DNA of 64,000 nt, taken from NCBI GenBank assembly GCA_018066245.1, contig JAGHRT010000006.1, forward strand, positions 32,695 through 96,694, read 5' to 3'. Positions within the stretch are counted from its first letter, which is position 1; every line of letters starts with the position of its first letter. This DNA comes from Candidatus Equimonas faecalis. Lineage in GTDB: Bacteria > Bacteroidota > Bacteroidia > Bacteroidales > Bacteroidaceae. The position numbers were made by a program, and so were the translations under genes. Below the pieces are notes generated by a model that was not told the DNA's origin, did no database searches, and saw nothing but the letters and a program-made list of their open reading frames with translations. Shown here in pieces: positions 17,968-26,574 of the stretch.

Positions 17968-19501
17968 CCCGCGCAAACAAGCCCCCGCTGCCCCCCAGGC
18001 CGACAGCTTCGGACGCCTCCAGCCGCAGGACCGCGAACTGGAACGAGCCGTACTCGGAGCCCTGCTCATAGAGCAGGAAGCCTATACGCTGGTGTCCGAA
18101 ATCCTCACGCCCGGCTCATTCTACGAACACCGCCACCAGCTCATCTACGAAGCCATACAGCGCCTGAACTTCGAGCAGAAGCCCGTCGATATCCTCACCG
18201 TGGCCAACCGCCTGGAGGAGACCGGCCGTCTGGAAGATGCCGGCGGCCCGTTCTACCTCACGGAGCTTTCGCAGATGATGTACAGCAGCGCACACATCGA
18301 GTACCACGCCCGCATCATAGCCGACAAGGCCCTTGCCCGCCGCATCATCACCGTTACTTCCGAAGTGCAGCGCGATGCCTTCGACCCCACGCAGGATGCC
18401 GAGGAACTCATGCAGACACTCTCCGCCAAAGTGTTTGAACTAACGCAGTTCAACCAGAAGCGCGACATCGTGCAGGTCAATTCCGTCCTCGACCGAGCCT
18501 ACGACCTCCTGCAAAAAGCCGCACAGCGCACCGACGGCATGAGCGGCATAGCCTCCGGCTACCACGCCCTCGACAAAATGACCAACGGCTGGCAGGATTC
18601 CGACCTCATCATCGTGGGCGCACGACCCGCCATGGGCAAGACCGCCTTCGCACTGAGCATGGCCAAGAACATCGCCATCGACCAGCGCATCCCCACGGCC
18701 TTCTTCTCCCTCGAAATGTCAGACGTGCAGCTCATCAACCGCATCATGGTGAACGTGTGCGAAATCAAGGGCGAACTCATCCGCACCGGCAAGCTCAAAC
18801 CCTACGAGTGGGAGCAGCTCGACGCCAATATCAGGCGCATCTACGATGCCCCCCTCTACATCGACGACACCGCCGGCCTCTCCGTCTATGAGCTCATCAC
18901 CAAGGCCCGACGCATCAAGCGCGAATACGGCATACGCCTCATCATGATAGACTATCTCCAGCTCATGAACGCATCCGGCATGGACTTCCATTCGCGCCAG
19001 GAGGAGATAAGCCTCATCAGCCGCTCCCTCAAAGGATTGGCCAAGGAGCTCAACATCCCCATCATCGCCCTCTCGCAGCTCAGCCGCGACGTCACCAAGC
19101 GCGAAAAAGACGAAGACAAGCGCCCCCAGCTCTCCGACCTCCGCGAATCCGGAGCCATAGAGCAGGACGCCGACATCGTTACGTTCATCCACCGCCCCGA
19201 GTATTACCACATCTATCAGGACGCCAACGGACGCGACCTCCGAGGCAAGGCCGAAATCATAGTGGCCAAGCACCGCAACGGCGAGGTAGGCGACGTCCGC
19301 CTCACCTTCCGAGGCGAGTACGCCCGTTTCGAGAACATGGAAAGCGGCTACGTCCCCGTGCCCGGCGAAAAAACGGTGCCGCAGGGCGGCGAAATACCCG
19401 CCCCCATGGACATACCCCTGCCCGAAGGAGGCCTGTCCCCCCTTGCCATGGACGACCCCCTCGCCCCCCTGCCTCCCGGCACCGACCTCGGCGCATTCTG
19501 A
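17951..19501 (+). CDS. dnaB: Replicative DNA helicase DnaB
   Basis: A 516-residue hexameric helicase that unwinds DNA at the replication fork and loads primase. The N-terminal DnaB domain (RELERAVLGALLIEQEAY at about 28-45) is followed by a RecA-like C-terminal ATPase with the P-loop GARPAMGKT at 223-231, Walker B LIMIDYLQLM near 340 and the ALSQLSRDV segment. Length is normal and no intein interrupts the P-loop. The last 60 residues are a Pro/Gly-rich tail. The start lies inside the 3' end of the permease gene. Finding an essential replication gene at the end of an envelope gene run suggests shared transcription rather than shared function. Confidence 0.97.
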   Translation: MPQKTNPRKQAPAAPQADSFGRLQPQDRELERAVLGALLIEQEAYTLVSEILTPGSFYEHRHQLIYEAIQRLNFEQKPVDILTVANRLEETGRLEDAGGPFYLTELSQMMYSSAHIEYHARIIADKALARRIITVTSEVQRDAFDPTQDAEELMQTLSAKVFELTQFNQKRDIVQVNSVLDRAYDLLQKAAQRTDGMSGIASGYHALDKMTNGWQDSDLIIVGARPAMGKTAFALSMAKNIAIDQRIPTAFFSLEMSDVQLINRIMVNVCEIKGELIRTGKLKPYEWEQLDANIRRIYDAPLYIDDTAGLSVYELITKARRIKREYGIRLIMIDYLQLMNASGMDFHSRQEEISLISRSLKGLAKELNIPIIALSQLSRDVTKREKDEDKRPQLSDLRESGAIEQDADIVTFIHRPEYYHIYQDANGRDLRGKAEIIVAKHRNGEVGDVRLTFRGEYARFENMESGYVPVPGEKTVPQGGEIPAPMDIPLPEGGLSPLAMDDPLAPLPPGTDLGAF

Positions 19502-19575
19502 TGCGAGAAGGCTATACGCCGAAACGACACCGAATCCCAAATACATATCCATAAACCCTAACACCCTATTCACAG

Positions 19576-20055
19576 ATGAGACCATTACTCATTCTTCCCG
19601 CCCTTTTCCTCACGCTTCTCGCGGCGTGCAACGACGACTACTCCAGCTATCCCCCCACCTTCTCCGACATGATGTTTCAGGACAGCACAGGCCGGGTCAT
19701 CGACACCGTAGCCATGGGGCAGCCCTTCACCGCCACCATGAGCATGGGCACTGCCCAGCAAAACGTCTATATCCAGATTGCCGAATGGAAAGCTCCCGAA
19801 GGCATCAAGTATGAAGCAGGCAGCCTTATCGACCGCAATCTCCCCACGGCCCGCTTCACCGTGGCCGACTCCATAGCCGAGGGGCCGCGCGACATAAAGC
19901 TGGAACTCACCTACGGAGTCAGCGGCAACGAAACCCGCCAGATGGCCGACTACACCACCCCCACTGGCCTCGACGTCAAGTACACCCAGCCGTGGGCAGG
20001 CACGGTGGGACACTACATTCTCACCTGCACCAAGAAAATCCATGTCCGCCGATAG
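19576..20055 (+). CDS. Small predicted lipoprotein, unknown function
   Basis: A 159-residue protein with a lipoprotein signal (MRPLLILPALFLTLLAACND, lipidated Cys at 18) and a compact beta-rich body of about 130 residues ending KKIHVRR. I do not recognise a family. The body, with FTATMSMGTAQQN and AEGPRDIKLELTYGVSGNE, reads like an Ig-like or transthyretin-like sandwich. It begins 74 bp after dnaB on the same strand and is followed by a strong terminator, so it is the last gene of the run. It probably sits in the periplasm, anchored to a membrane. Confidence 0.75.
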   Translation: MRPLLILPALFLTLLAACNDDYSSYPPTFSDMMFQDSTGRVIDTVAMGQPFTATMSMGTAQQNVYIQIAEWKAPEGIKYEAGSLIDRNLPTARFTVADSIAEGPRDIKLELTYGVSGNETRQMADYTTPTGLDVKYTQPWAGTVGHYILTCTKKIHVRR

Positions 20056-20081
20056 TCGGGAAAAAAGCTACGGACAGTTAT

Positions 20082-20123
20082 AAAAAGTCCGCCGGCAGGA
20101 AAAACTGTCGGCGGACTTTTTTT
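20082..20123. terminator. Strong bidirectional terminator
   Basis: AAAAAGTCCGCCG and its complement CGGCGGACTTTTT flank a short central segment, giving a long GC-rich stem with A-tract and T-tract on either side. It separates the converging genes ending at 20055 (+) and 20189 (-). Confidence 0.85.
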
Positions 20124-20188
20124 CCCTGTCGGCGGATTAGGGAGGATTATGTGGCGGTTTAGCCTGCGGCTTGCAGGGGGGGCGGGGG

Positions 20189-22810
20189 TTAGTCCTCCTC
20201 CTCGTCGAACGGCTGGGCGTTGTCGTCGGGGCGGCGCTCCTCGCGCTTCGTGTTGCCGAAGTTCCAGGTGAGCGTGAGGCTCAGCTTGCGGGCGTGGCGC
20301 CAGCGCTTGCTGTACTGGCGGAAGCTCTCGGATTGCGTGGTGGACTTGAACTGGCGGGAGTTGAGCAGGTCGCGGCAGTTGAGGGCTATGGACAGTTTCT
20401 TCTGGAAGAAGGTTTTGCGTATGCCGAGGTCGATGCCGTAGGAGGGGTCGCGCCAGCCTTGCGTGATGACTTGGCGTGAGCGGTAGTTGCCGGTGCATTG
20501 CACGGAAAAGTCGAGGGGCAGGCTGACTGCTGCCTTGATGCGGGCTGACCACACGAAGCGTCCCTGGCGCTTGCCGCTCACGCTCACGGTCTGGCCTGTA
20601 AGGGGGTCGGGCACGTCGTACTGGAAACCTGCCATGGAGGAGTAGCTGGCGCTGGCCGTGGTGGTGAGGTCGAGGCGCGACCAGAACTTGTTTTTCAGCG
20701 TCAGCTCCATACCTGCATTGTCGGAGCGGCTGAGGTTCATGAAGGTGGTGAAGAGGCGCTGGTCGGTGCCCACGTGGTAGCTCACGCGCTGGATGACGTC
20801 GGTGGTGGGGCGGTAATAGGCGGAAAGGAGGAAGGAGTGGACGTCAAACAGCTTGAGATAATTCAAGGCGAATGAATGGCTGTATTCGGGCGTGAGGTTG
20901 GGGTTGCCGAACTGCACGGAGGTGGCTTCGCTGGTGTTGAGGAAGGAGTGGAGCTCCCTGCCGCGCGGCCAGCGCAGGCGGCGCGTGTAGCTGAGTTGCA
21001 GCTGGTCGCCCGGCGTGAGCTGGTAGGTCAGGAAAAGGGTGGGGAAGAGGCGGAAGGCTTTTTGGGTGTGGGTATTGACGGGCTGTCCTTCAAATTCCTG
21101 CCGGAAGTCGAGGCTGCGCGTCTTGGTACGCCAGAGGGTGCCGCGCAGACCGGCCTGTATGCCCCATTTGCCCAGTTTGAGCGTGGCGGTGGCATAGAGG
21201 GAATGTTGGGCGGAGGTGTAGCGGAAACGGTTGTAGTAGGCGGTATCGGTCAGCATGGCCCGGCCGTCCCAGTTCTGGGTATCGGTGTAGGCTTCCTGCG
21301 GCGAGTTCTCCCTGCGGCCTTCAAAGTGATAGCCGGCCTGCAGGATGAACTGTTCGGAAATGCGGTTTTCGTAGTCCAGCTTGGCGGAGTACCATTTGCT
21401 GTTGTTGTGTTGGTTGCGCTGCTGGCAGCTCTGCTCGAAGGGGCTGGCGGCACCGGCTTGGGTGGAGCGGTCCTGATAGCGGTTGTCGGTGTCGTTCTTC
21501 CACTGGCCGAGGTTGAGGAAAAGGTTGAGAAAGTGGTTTTCGGCAAAGGTGTGGCGGTAGTTGGCTGAGGTGTTGAACATCCGTGTCTGCCCGCGCGTCT
21601 GGGTGGTGCGCTCCTTGGTGTAGGTGTCCACGGCCACGGGCTGGCCGCCCGTAAGGTTGTACTGGCCGTAGTGGTAGGGGGCCACGCTGCCCGTGTGGCG
21701 CACGCCGGGCATGTAGTTGCCTTTCAGTGAGATTTCGTCCTTGGAGGAGGCGTGAATGTCGATGCCGCCGCGCAGATTGACGTTGTTGCCGTGCATACGG
21801 CTTATGTTGTCGCCGTTTTGGAAGCTGGTGGGTTGCCCCGCCGTGAAGAAGTCCTGACGGGTGCGGGTGCCGCTCTCGTCCTTGCGGTGGCGGTAGCTCA
21901 CGTCGGCGTTGAGGCTCACCCATCGCGTGTTGTAGGTGAGGAGGCCGGAGGCGTTGGCTCCGCCGTAGGTGTCGGCTCCTGCCGAGATGCTGCCGTAGTA
22001 GCCGGTGCGGCGGTCTTCTTTCAGCACGATGTTGATGACACCCGCGCTGCCCTCAGCCGAGAACTGTGAGCCGGGATTGTCGATGACTTCGATGCGTTCT
22101 ATGCTTTCGGCGGGAATCTGCTCAAGGAGGAGGGATTGGTTCTCGGCGTCGAGGCCCGACGGCTGGCCGTTAATCCACACGGCCACGGAGGTGCTGCCGC
22201 GCAGGGAGATACTGCCGTCCTGATCCACCTCCACGGAGGGTATGTTTTCGAGGGCTTCGCTGGCGGTGGCTCCTGCGTTGCTCACGTCTTGGGCCACGTT
22301 GTAGCTCTTGCGGTCGATTTCCAGTTTGATGGTGGAGCGCTCACCCACGACGGTGGCTTCTCCCAGCGATGTGCTGGAAGGCGCGAGGGCGAGGGTGTCG
22401 AGGCGGAGTGTGTCCTGCCCGGCTTTGAGGGTGAGGTTGCGCTCTTCGGGGCGGTAGCCCACATAGCTGAGCGACAGTTTGTAGGTACCCGCCGCCACGG
22501 CGGGCAGGACGAAGTGGCCCTCTGTGTCGGTGGTGGTGGCCTGAATGAGTTTGGTGGATTGCGGACGCGTGAGGCGCACGTTCACGAAGGGGAGGCTCTC
22601 GCCCGTCTGTCGGTCGGTGGCGGTGCCCGTCAGCACGGTTTGCCCGAACAGGAGGGCAGGGGCGGACAGGAGAAGACAGAGAACAATGAAAAAGTGAACA
22701 GTGAAAAAGTGAACAATGTGTTGAACCCCATCTGCCTCCTCATAAAGGGGGAGGTGACGCAAAGCGCCGGAGGGGGTTCCTTGCGGGTGGGGATTAGTCC
22801 ATTCTGTCAT
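20189..22810 (-). CDS. Outer-membrane beta-barrel receptor with carboxypeptidase-like and plug domains
   Basis: An 873-residue TonB-dependent-type outer-membrane protein. After the signal region come a carboxypeptidase-regulatory-like domain (LTGTATDRQTGESLPFVNV, about 58-140) and a plug (ALENIPSVEVDQDGSISLRG, then IERIEVIDNPGSQF, about 175-290). A long barrel of the OMP_b-brl_3 type then runs to an acidic C-terminus (FDEEED). The only in-frame ATG is at 22810 and overlaps the nspC stop by 17 bp. The first 40 residues before the hydrophobic signal are unusually long, and their DNA matches intergenic repeats seen elsewhere in the window. The signal core (VHFFTVHFFIVLCLLLS) is itself partly repeat-encoded. 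Ligand unknown. Confidence 0.85.
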   Translation of the reverse strand: MTEWTNPHPQGTPSGALRHLPLYEEADGVQHIVHFFTVHFFIVLCLLLSAPALLFGQTVLTGTATDRQTGESLPFVNVRLTRPQSTKLIQATTTDTEGHFVLPAVAAGTYKLSLSYVGYRPEERNLTLKAGQDTLRLDTLALAPSSTSLGEATVVGERSTIKLEIDRKSYNVAQDVSNAGATASEALENIPSVEVDQDGSISLRGSTSVAVWINGQPSGLDAENQSLLLEQIPAESIERIEVIDNPGSQFSAEGSAGVINIVLKEDRRTGYYGSISAGADTYGGANASGLLTYNTRWVSLNADVSYRHRKDESGTRTRQDFFTAGQPTSFQNGDNISRMHGNNVNLRGGIDIHASSKDEISLKGNYMPGVRHTGSVAPYHYGQYNLTGGQPVAVDTYTKERTTQTRGQTRMFNTSANYRHTFAENHFLNLFLNLGQWKNDTDNRYQDRSTQAGAASPFEQSCQQRNQHNNSKWYSAKLDYENRISEQFILQAGYHFEGRRENSPQEAYTDTQNWDGRAMLTDTAYYNRFRYTSAQHSLYATATLKLGKWGIQAGLRGTLWRTKTRSLDFRQEFEGQPVNTHTQKAFRLFPTLFLTYQLTPGDQLQLSYTRRLRWPRGRELHSFLNTSEATSVQFGNPNLTPEYSHSFALNYLKLFDVHSFLLSAYYRPTTDVIQRVSYHVGTDQRLFTTFMNLSRSDNAGMELTLKNKFWSRLDLTTTASASYSSMAGFQYDVPDPLTGQTVSVSGKRQGRFVWSARIKAAVSLPLDFSVQCTGNYRSRQVITQGWRDPSYGIDLGIRKTFFQKKLSIALNCRDLLNSRQFKSTTQSESFRQYSKRWRHARKLSLTLTWNFGNTKREERRPDDNAQPFDEEED

Positions 22811-23945
22811 GATAGTCTTTGTAGTTGTATTGGCGCAGGAGCTGGCGGGAGCCGTCCAGGCGCTCAAGGATGATGGAGGGATGGCGTATGCCGTTGAAGG
22901 TGGTGGTTTTCACGGTGGTGTAGTGCAGCATGTCCTCAAACACGATGTCTTCGCCCACTTGCAGGGGGTGGTCGAACGTCCAGTCGCCCATCCAGTCGCC
23001 GGAGAGGCAGCTGCATCCGCCGAGGCGGTAGCGGTGGGTACCGTGGGGGCTCTCCCCGCCCTGGCCGGGGCTGAGCGATTGGGCATGGCGCACGGCGGGC
23101 TGGTAGGGCATTTCGAGGCAGTCGGGCATGTGGCAGGTGAAACTGGCGTTGAGGATGGCGGTGCGGATGCCGTGGTTTTCCACAATATCTACGACCTGTG
23201 CCACCAATTCGCCCGTCTGCCATGCGAAGGCGCTGCCGGGCTCCAGCAGGACGCGGAGGTGGGGGTGGCGCTGGCGGAAGTCGGTGAGCAGGCGTATGAG
23301 GTGGGGCACGTCGTAGTCGGATCGGGTTACGAGGTGGCCGCCGCCGAGGTTGAGCCATTGCAGGCGGTCGAGCCACGGGCCGAACTTGTCTTCTATGTGT
23401 CCGAGGGTGTGCTCCAGGGCGTAGCTGCTGCTTTCGCAGTGGCAGTGGCAGTGGAATCCGTCGATGCCGAGAAGGGCTTCGCAGGCTCCTGCGTCGCGGA
23501 GGGCGGCTGCCGTTACGCCGAAGCGTGAACCGGGGGCGCAGGGGTCGTAGAGGGCGGTGGCTATTTCGGAGTGTTCGGGATTGATGCGCAGCCCTATGCT
23601 GACGCCTGCCTCTCGGGCGGCGGGCGCGAAGCGCCTGAGCTGGCTGACTGAATTGAAGCTGACGTGCGACGACCAGCGCAGTATGTCGGCGAAGGTGTCG
23701 GCCTCGAAGGCGGGGCTGTAGGTGTGGGCCTTGCTGCCGAACTCCTCGTAGGCCATGCGTGCCTCGTCGGGGCTGCTGGCCGTGGCGGACGAAATGTATT
23801 CGCGGAAGATGGGGAAGGTACGCCAAAGGGCGTAAGCCTTGAAAGCCAGTATGAACTCCACGCCGGCGGCTTCGGCGATGTGGCGTATGAGGGAGAGGTT
23901 GCGGCGGAGCCGGGATTCGTGCAGAAGGTAGTAGGGTGCGCTCAT
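22794..23945 (-). CDS. nspC: Carboxynorspermidine decarboxylase
   Basis: A 383-residue pyridoxal-phosphate enzyme of the alanine-racemase-fold decarboxylases. It removes the carboxyl group from carboxynorspermidine or carboxyspermidine in the alternative polyamine pathway used by gut Bacteroidales. The PLP lysine is Lys36 in FILAFKAYALW. The family's LNLGGGHLV glycine loop, the EPGSAFAW phosphate-binding motif and the late CHMPDCLEMPYQP segment are present; the C-terminal part includes GDWMGDW. The start at 23945 overlaps the stop of the upstream membrane-protein gene by 4 bp (ATGA). Its partner dehydrogenase is not in the window. Confidence 0.92.
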   Translation of the reverse strand: MSAPYYLLHESRLRRNLSLIRHIAEAAGVEFILAFKAYALWRTFPIFREYISSATASSPDEARMAYEEFGSKAHTYSPAFEADTFADILRWSSHVSFNSVSQLRRFAPAAREAGVSIGLRINPEHSEIATALYDPCAPGSRFGVTAAALRDAGACEALLGIDGFHCHCHCESSSYALEHTLGHIEDKFGPWLDRLQWLNLGGGHLVTRSDYDVPHLIRLLTDFRQRHPHLRVLLEPGSAFAWQTGELVAQVVDIVENHGIRTAILNASFTCHMPDCLEMPYQPAVRHAQSLSPGQGGESPHGTHRYRLGGCSCLSGDWMGDWTFDHPLQVGEDIVFEDMLHYTTVKTTTFNGIRHPSIILERLDGSRQLLRQYNYKDYHDRMD

Positions 23946-24946
23946 GCTGTCTTTTTCATAAGATTGGTGTTGGCTATCTTGACCACGCCCACGCCTACGG
24001 CCACCCAGAACAGTTCGCAGATGCGCGTACAGAAGCTTACGAAAATGCTGGTGCCCATGGCGCTGCCGTAGAGCACGCGCATGATGAGGACCAACCCGCC
24101 TTCGCGGGAACCGAGTTGAAGCGGCAGAAGATAGAGGATGTTGGCAATCAGGGATGAGAAGCCTGTGATGAGCAGGGCGTCGATGTAGGTTACGGGAGCC
24201 AAATTGAACATGGCGAGAATGAACCAGAACTCCATGACGTTGAGCAGGCGGCCTCCGTATTCGCAAAGGATGCTGAGGTAGAAGGCGCGGGGTTGCTTCT
24301 TGAGGTAGGCTACGTTCTCATCGGCCAGGCGGAAGGCATCTTCGTTTTTGGCGTAGAAGCGACGGCTCCAGGAGCGGAGGCCGGGGATGTGGAAGAAAAT
24401 GCGGAAAAGGCGAGCCAGAAGGCCGTTGGTGTAGAACCAGTTGAAAACCACCACCACTGTGGCGAACAGAGCCATGTAGATGCCGAACAGTGTCCAGAGG
24501 AACGGGGTCATCTTGTCCGTGTAGGCCACGATGAACACAATCACGCAGGTGGTCCATTGGAGGAAGTGCCCGAGAATGTGCATGAGCGAGTAGAGCGTAA
24601 CGCTGCTTATGGCACGGGGCATTCCGATGAAGCGCGACAGTTCCAGCACGCGGTAGGGCCCGCCTGCGAAACCGAAGGGCGTGATGAACGTATAGGCAAA
24701 GGCGGACACCGTGAGCTTGTAGCTCCGGAAAAAAGGCAGGCGATGCTGCGGGCTTACGGTATCGACAATCACTTTGAAGGCGGTGGCGTTGAGCGCATAC
24801 ACCACGCCCCACACGGCGATGATGGCGATGATGCAATTGCGCGATTCTTTCCAACTGAGCCCTGCCGGAATATCGACGAGCCACACCATGATGGCCAAGG
24901 CGATGATGCCGAAAGCCAGCAGGATGCTACGGAACGAGGATTTCAT
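23942..24946 (-). CDS. Lysylphosphatidylglycerol-synthase-TM (flippase-like) membrane protein
   Basis: A 334-residue polytopic inner-membrane protein of the LPG_synthase_TM family (UPF0104/AglD-like), with about eight hydrophobic segments. The family's signature glycine-rich region reads TPFGFAGGPYRVLELSRF, and the late segment LLPLQLGSREGGLVLIM is also typical. Members move or modify lipid-linked substrates; the exact reaction is unknown. I start at 24946 (MKSSFRSILLAFG), where the first helix begins; the frame upstream belongs to the cytidylyltransferase gene, which it overlaps by 20 bp. Being in the same overlapping run as a CDP-alcohol phosphotransferase and its likely cytidylyltransferase suggests the three work on one lipid or glycan. 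Confidence 0.8.
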   Translation of the reverse strand: MKSSFRSILLAFGIIALAIMVWLVDIPAGLSWKESRNCIIAIIAVWGVVYALNATAFKVIVDTVSPQHRLPFFRSYKLTVSAFAYTFITPFGFAGGPYRVLELSRFIGMPRAISSVTLYSLMHILGHFLQWTTCVIVFIVAYTDKMTPFLWTLFGIYMALFATVVVVFNWFYTNGLLARLFRIFFHIPGLRSWSRRFYAKNEDAFRLADENVAYLKKQPRAFYLSILCEYGGRLLNVMEFWFILAMFNLAPVTYIDALLITGFSSLIANILYLLPLQLGSREGGLVLIMRVLYGSAMGTSIFVSFCTRICELFWVAVGVGVVKIANTNLMKKTA

Positions 24947-25631
24947 AGAGGTCGAGGTCGGAAGGGGTGGTGATTTTGAAATTGCGCAGGTCGCCTTTGG
25001 AAAGGTGGAGTTCGTAGCCCAGCTGGCTGGCCAGCGTGCAGGCGCTCTGTGCATCTACGATGCAGCGCTCCTGAGCTGTGGCCATCATTTGGCGAAGCGT
25101 GCTGAGCGTGAACGTGTGGGGTGTCTGGGCGCGGAAGATGCCTTCGCGGCGCGTGAAGCCTCTGACCGTGCTGCCGCCGTCGGGGGCGTGGAGAAGTGTC
25201 TCGTAGGTTTCGATGGCTGCTATGGCGTTGCCGCATTCGCGGGCCACGCGAAGGTTGTCGGCTATGATTTCTGCGGAAATGAGGGGGCGGACGGCATCGT
25301 GTATCATAATAAGGGTGTCGCCGGGAAGGTCGGCCAGCGAGGCGATGCCGTTGCGCAGGGAATCGAAGCCCGTGGCTCCTGCCTGTGCCGTGCGGAGTTG
25401 CGGAAAGTGGGGGTGGCTATGGGTAAGGACGTAGTCGCGCCATTCGTCGCGGCACACCACTACGGCGTTTTCCACCTTCCCCGCGAAGGCTCGGATGGTA
25501 TGATGAAGCACGCTTTCGCCTTTCACCTCAATATATTGCTTGGGGAGGTGGGCATCGAGCCGGAGGCCGTAGCCGCCGGCCAGTATGAGAGCTACTACGG
25601 AGGGAGCGGGCGCGGTTGCTTTAGGATTCAT
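24927..25631 (-). CDS. IspD/TarI-family CTP:alcohol-phosphate cytidylyltransferase
   Basis: A 234-residue GT-A-like nucleotidyltransferase. The N-terminal ALILAGGYGLRLDAHLPKQY holds the CTP-binding glycine loop and the conserved PKQ. IHDAVRPLIS and the final ITTPSDLDLYE complete the IspD/TarI signature. IspD makes CDP-methylerythritol for isoprenoids; TarI-type relatives make CDP-ribitol or other CDP-alcohols. Its gene overlaps that of a CDP-alcohol phosphotransferase by 11 bp and a flippase-like gene by 20 bp, so making a CDP-alcohol for that enzyme is as likely as the MEP pathway. dxr in this window (38661-39812) is about 13 kb away and not in the same transcript. I leave the symbol empty for that reason. 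Confidence 0.8.
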   Translation of the reverse strand: MNPKATAPAPSVVALILAGGYGLRLDAHLPKQYIEVKGESVLHHTIRAFAGKVENAVVVCRDEWRDYVLTHSHPHFPQLRTAQAGATGFDSLRNGIASLADLPGDTLIMIHDAVRPLISAEIIADNLRVARECGNAIAAIETYETLLHAPDGGSTVRGFTRREGIFRAQTPHTFTLSTLRQMMATAQERCIVDAQSACTLASQLGYELHLSKGDLRNFKITTPSDLDLYEILVP

Positions 25632-26562
25632 AGTCGGAAATATGCTGGAGGAAGTAGGCGCAGAATTGCTCGTGGCTTTTTTTCATCTGCTTGCGCCACC
25701 ATTCCATCAGGGTACATTCTACGGCGGGGAAAAGCCAGGGTTGGCCGAGGAAGAGGGATAGGAAGAGCACGCCTACGCGGAAGTCGAATGTCAGCAGGTT
25801 GGTGGTGGGCATCAGCGGCAGGCTTTTTTCTCGGAAGTCGTTGCGCAGCGTCTCGGGCACGCCGTTGGGAAAGCGTGAGCGCAGGGTGGCGTAGAGCATC
25901 TGGAAGGTGGGTGTCTGCTGTTCCTGACCGAGGCAATAGTGGCGGTAGAAAAACAGATAGAGCTTTTCAAACCAGTCTTTCGACCGCCAGGCGAGGGCAT
26001 TGTAGCGCTTCTCTATGTCGGCGCTGCCGTCGAGTTCGCTGCCCTGCCGTCCGAGTAGCATCCAGAGGTGTATGTTGCGGTAGTAGTCGCTGATGGCGCA
26101 CTGCCGCGCATGGCAGTGGAAGCCGGCCCAGGCGCACAGCAACCAAATGCAGATGCCCCACGGCGTGTCGGTGAAGGGCAGGGGAGTGGTGGTCAGTCGC
26201 AGGCAAATGAAGAAGTAGATGCTGAAAAACCACACGTCGCCGGCGAAACCGTCGAGTATGCGCCCGATGAGGGTGCGCTGGTCGGTCATTCGTGCCAACT
26301 GCCCGTCGGCGCAGTCGTACCAGTTTGCCCAGATGAGCAGGCACATGCCGATGATGTTCATGCCTAACCGTTCGGAAAGGAAAAACCAGCCGGCCGCCGC
26401 ACCGATGACAATGCTCATCAGTGTAACGGCTATGGGGTGGACGTGGAGAAAACGGAACAGCAGGGCCCACAGGTAGCCGGGAGTGCGCGTTACATAAAGC
26501 TCAAAAGCTCCTTCGGTGTCGGCTGATTTCAGCGTGGCTTTGACTTCTTCGATGAGTTTCAT
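25621..26562 (-). CDS. CDP-alcohol phosphatidyltransferase family protein
   Basis: A 313-residue membrane enzyme with the CDP-alcohol phosphotransferase signature DCADGQLAR, eight residues, GRILDGFAGD. It joins a CDP-activated alcohol to a second alcohol with release of CMP. About six hydrophobic segments surround the motif, and a hydrophilic insert of some 90 residues (about 175-265) is longer than in simple phospholipid synthases. The last motif aspartate appears one residue later than the canonical D-x3-D spacing, which is worth checking. It starts just after pdxA and overlaps the downstream cytidylyltransferase gene, its most likely source of CDP-alcohol. Substrate unknown. Confidence 0.85.
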   Translation of the reverse strand: MKLIEEVKATLKSADTEGAFELYVTRTPGYLWALLFRFLHVHPIAVTLMSIVIGAAAGWFFLSERLGMNIIGMCLLIWANWYDCADGQLARMTDQRTLIGRILDGFAGDVWFFSIYFFICLRLTTTPLPFTDTPWGICIWLLCAWAGFHCHARQCAISDYYRNIHLWMLLGRQGSELDGSADIEKRYNALAWRSKDWFEKLYLFFYRHYCLGQEQQTPTFQMLYATLRSRFPNGVPETLRNDFREKSLPLMPTTNLLTFDFRVGVLFLSLFLGQPWLFPAVECTLMEWWRKQMKKSHEQFCAYFLQHISDYES

Positions 26563-26574
26563 GCCAAGTGAAAC

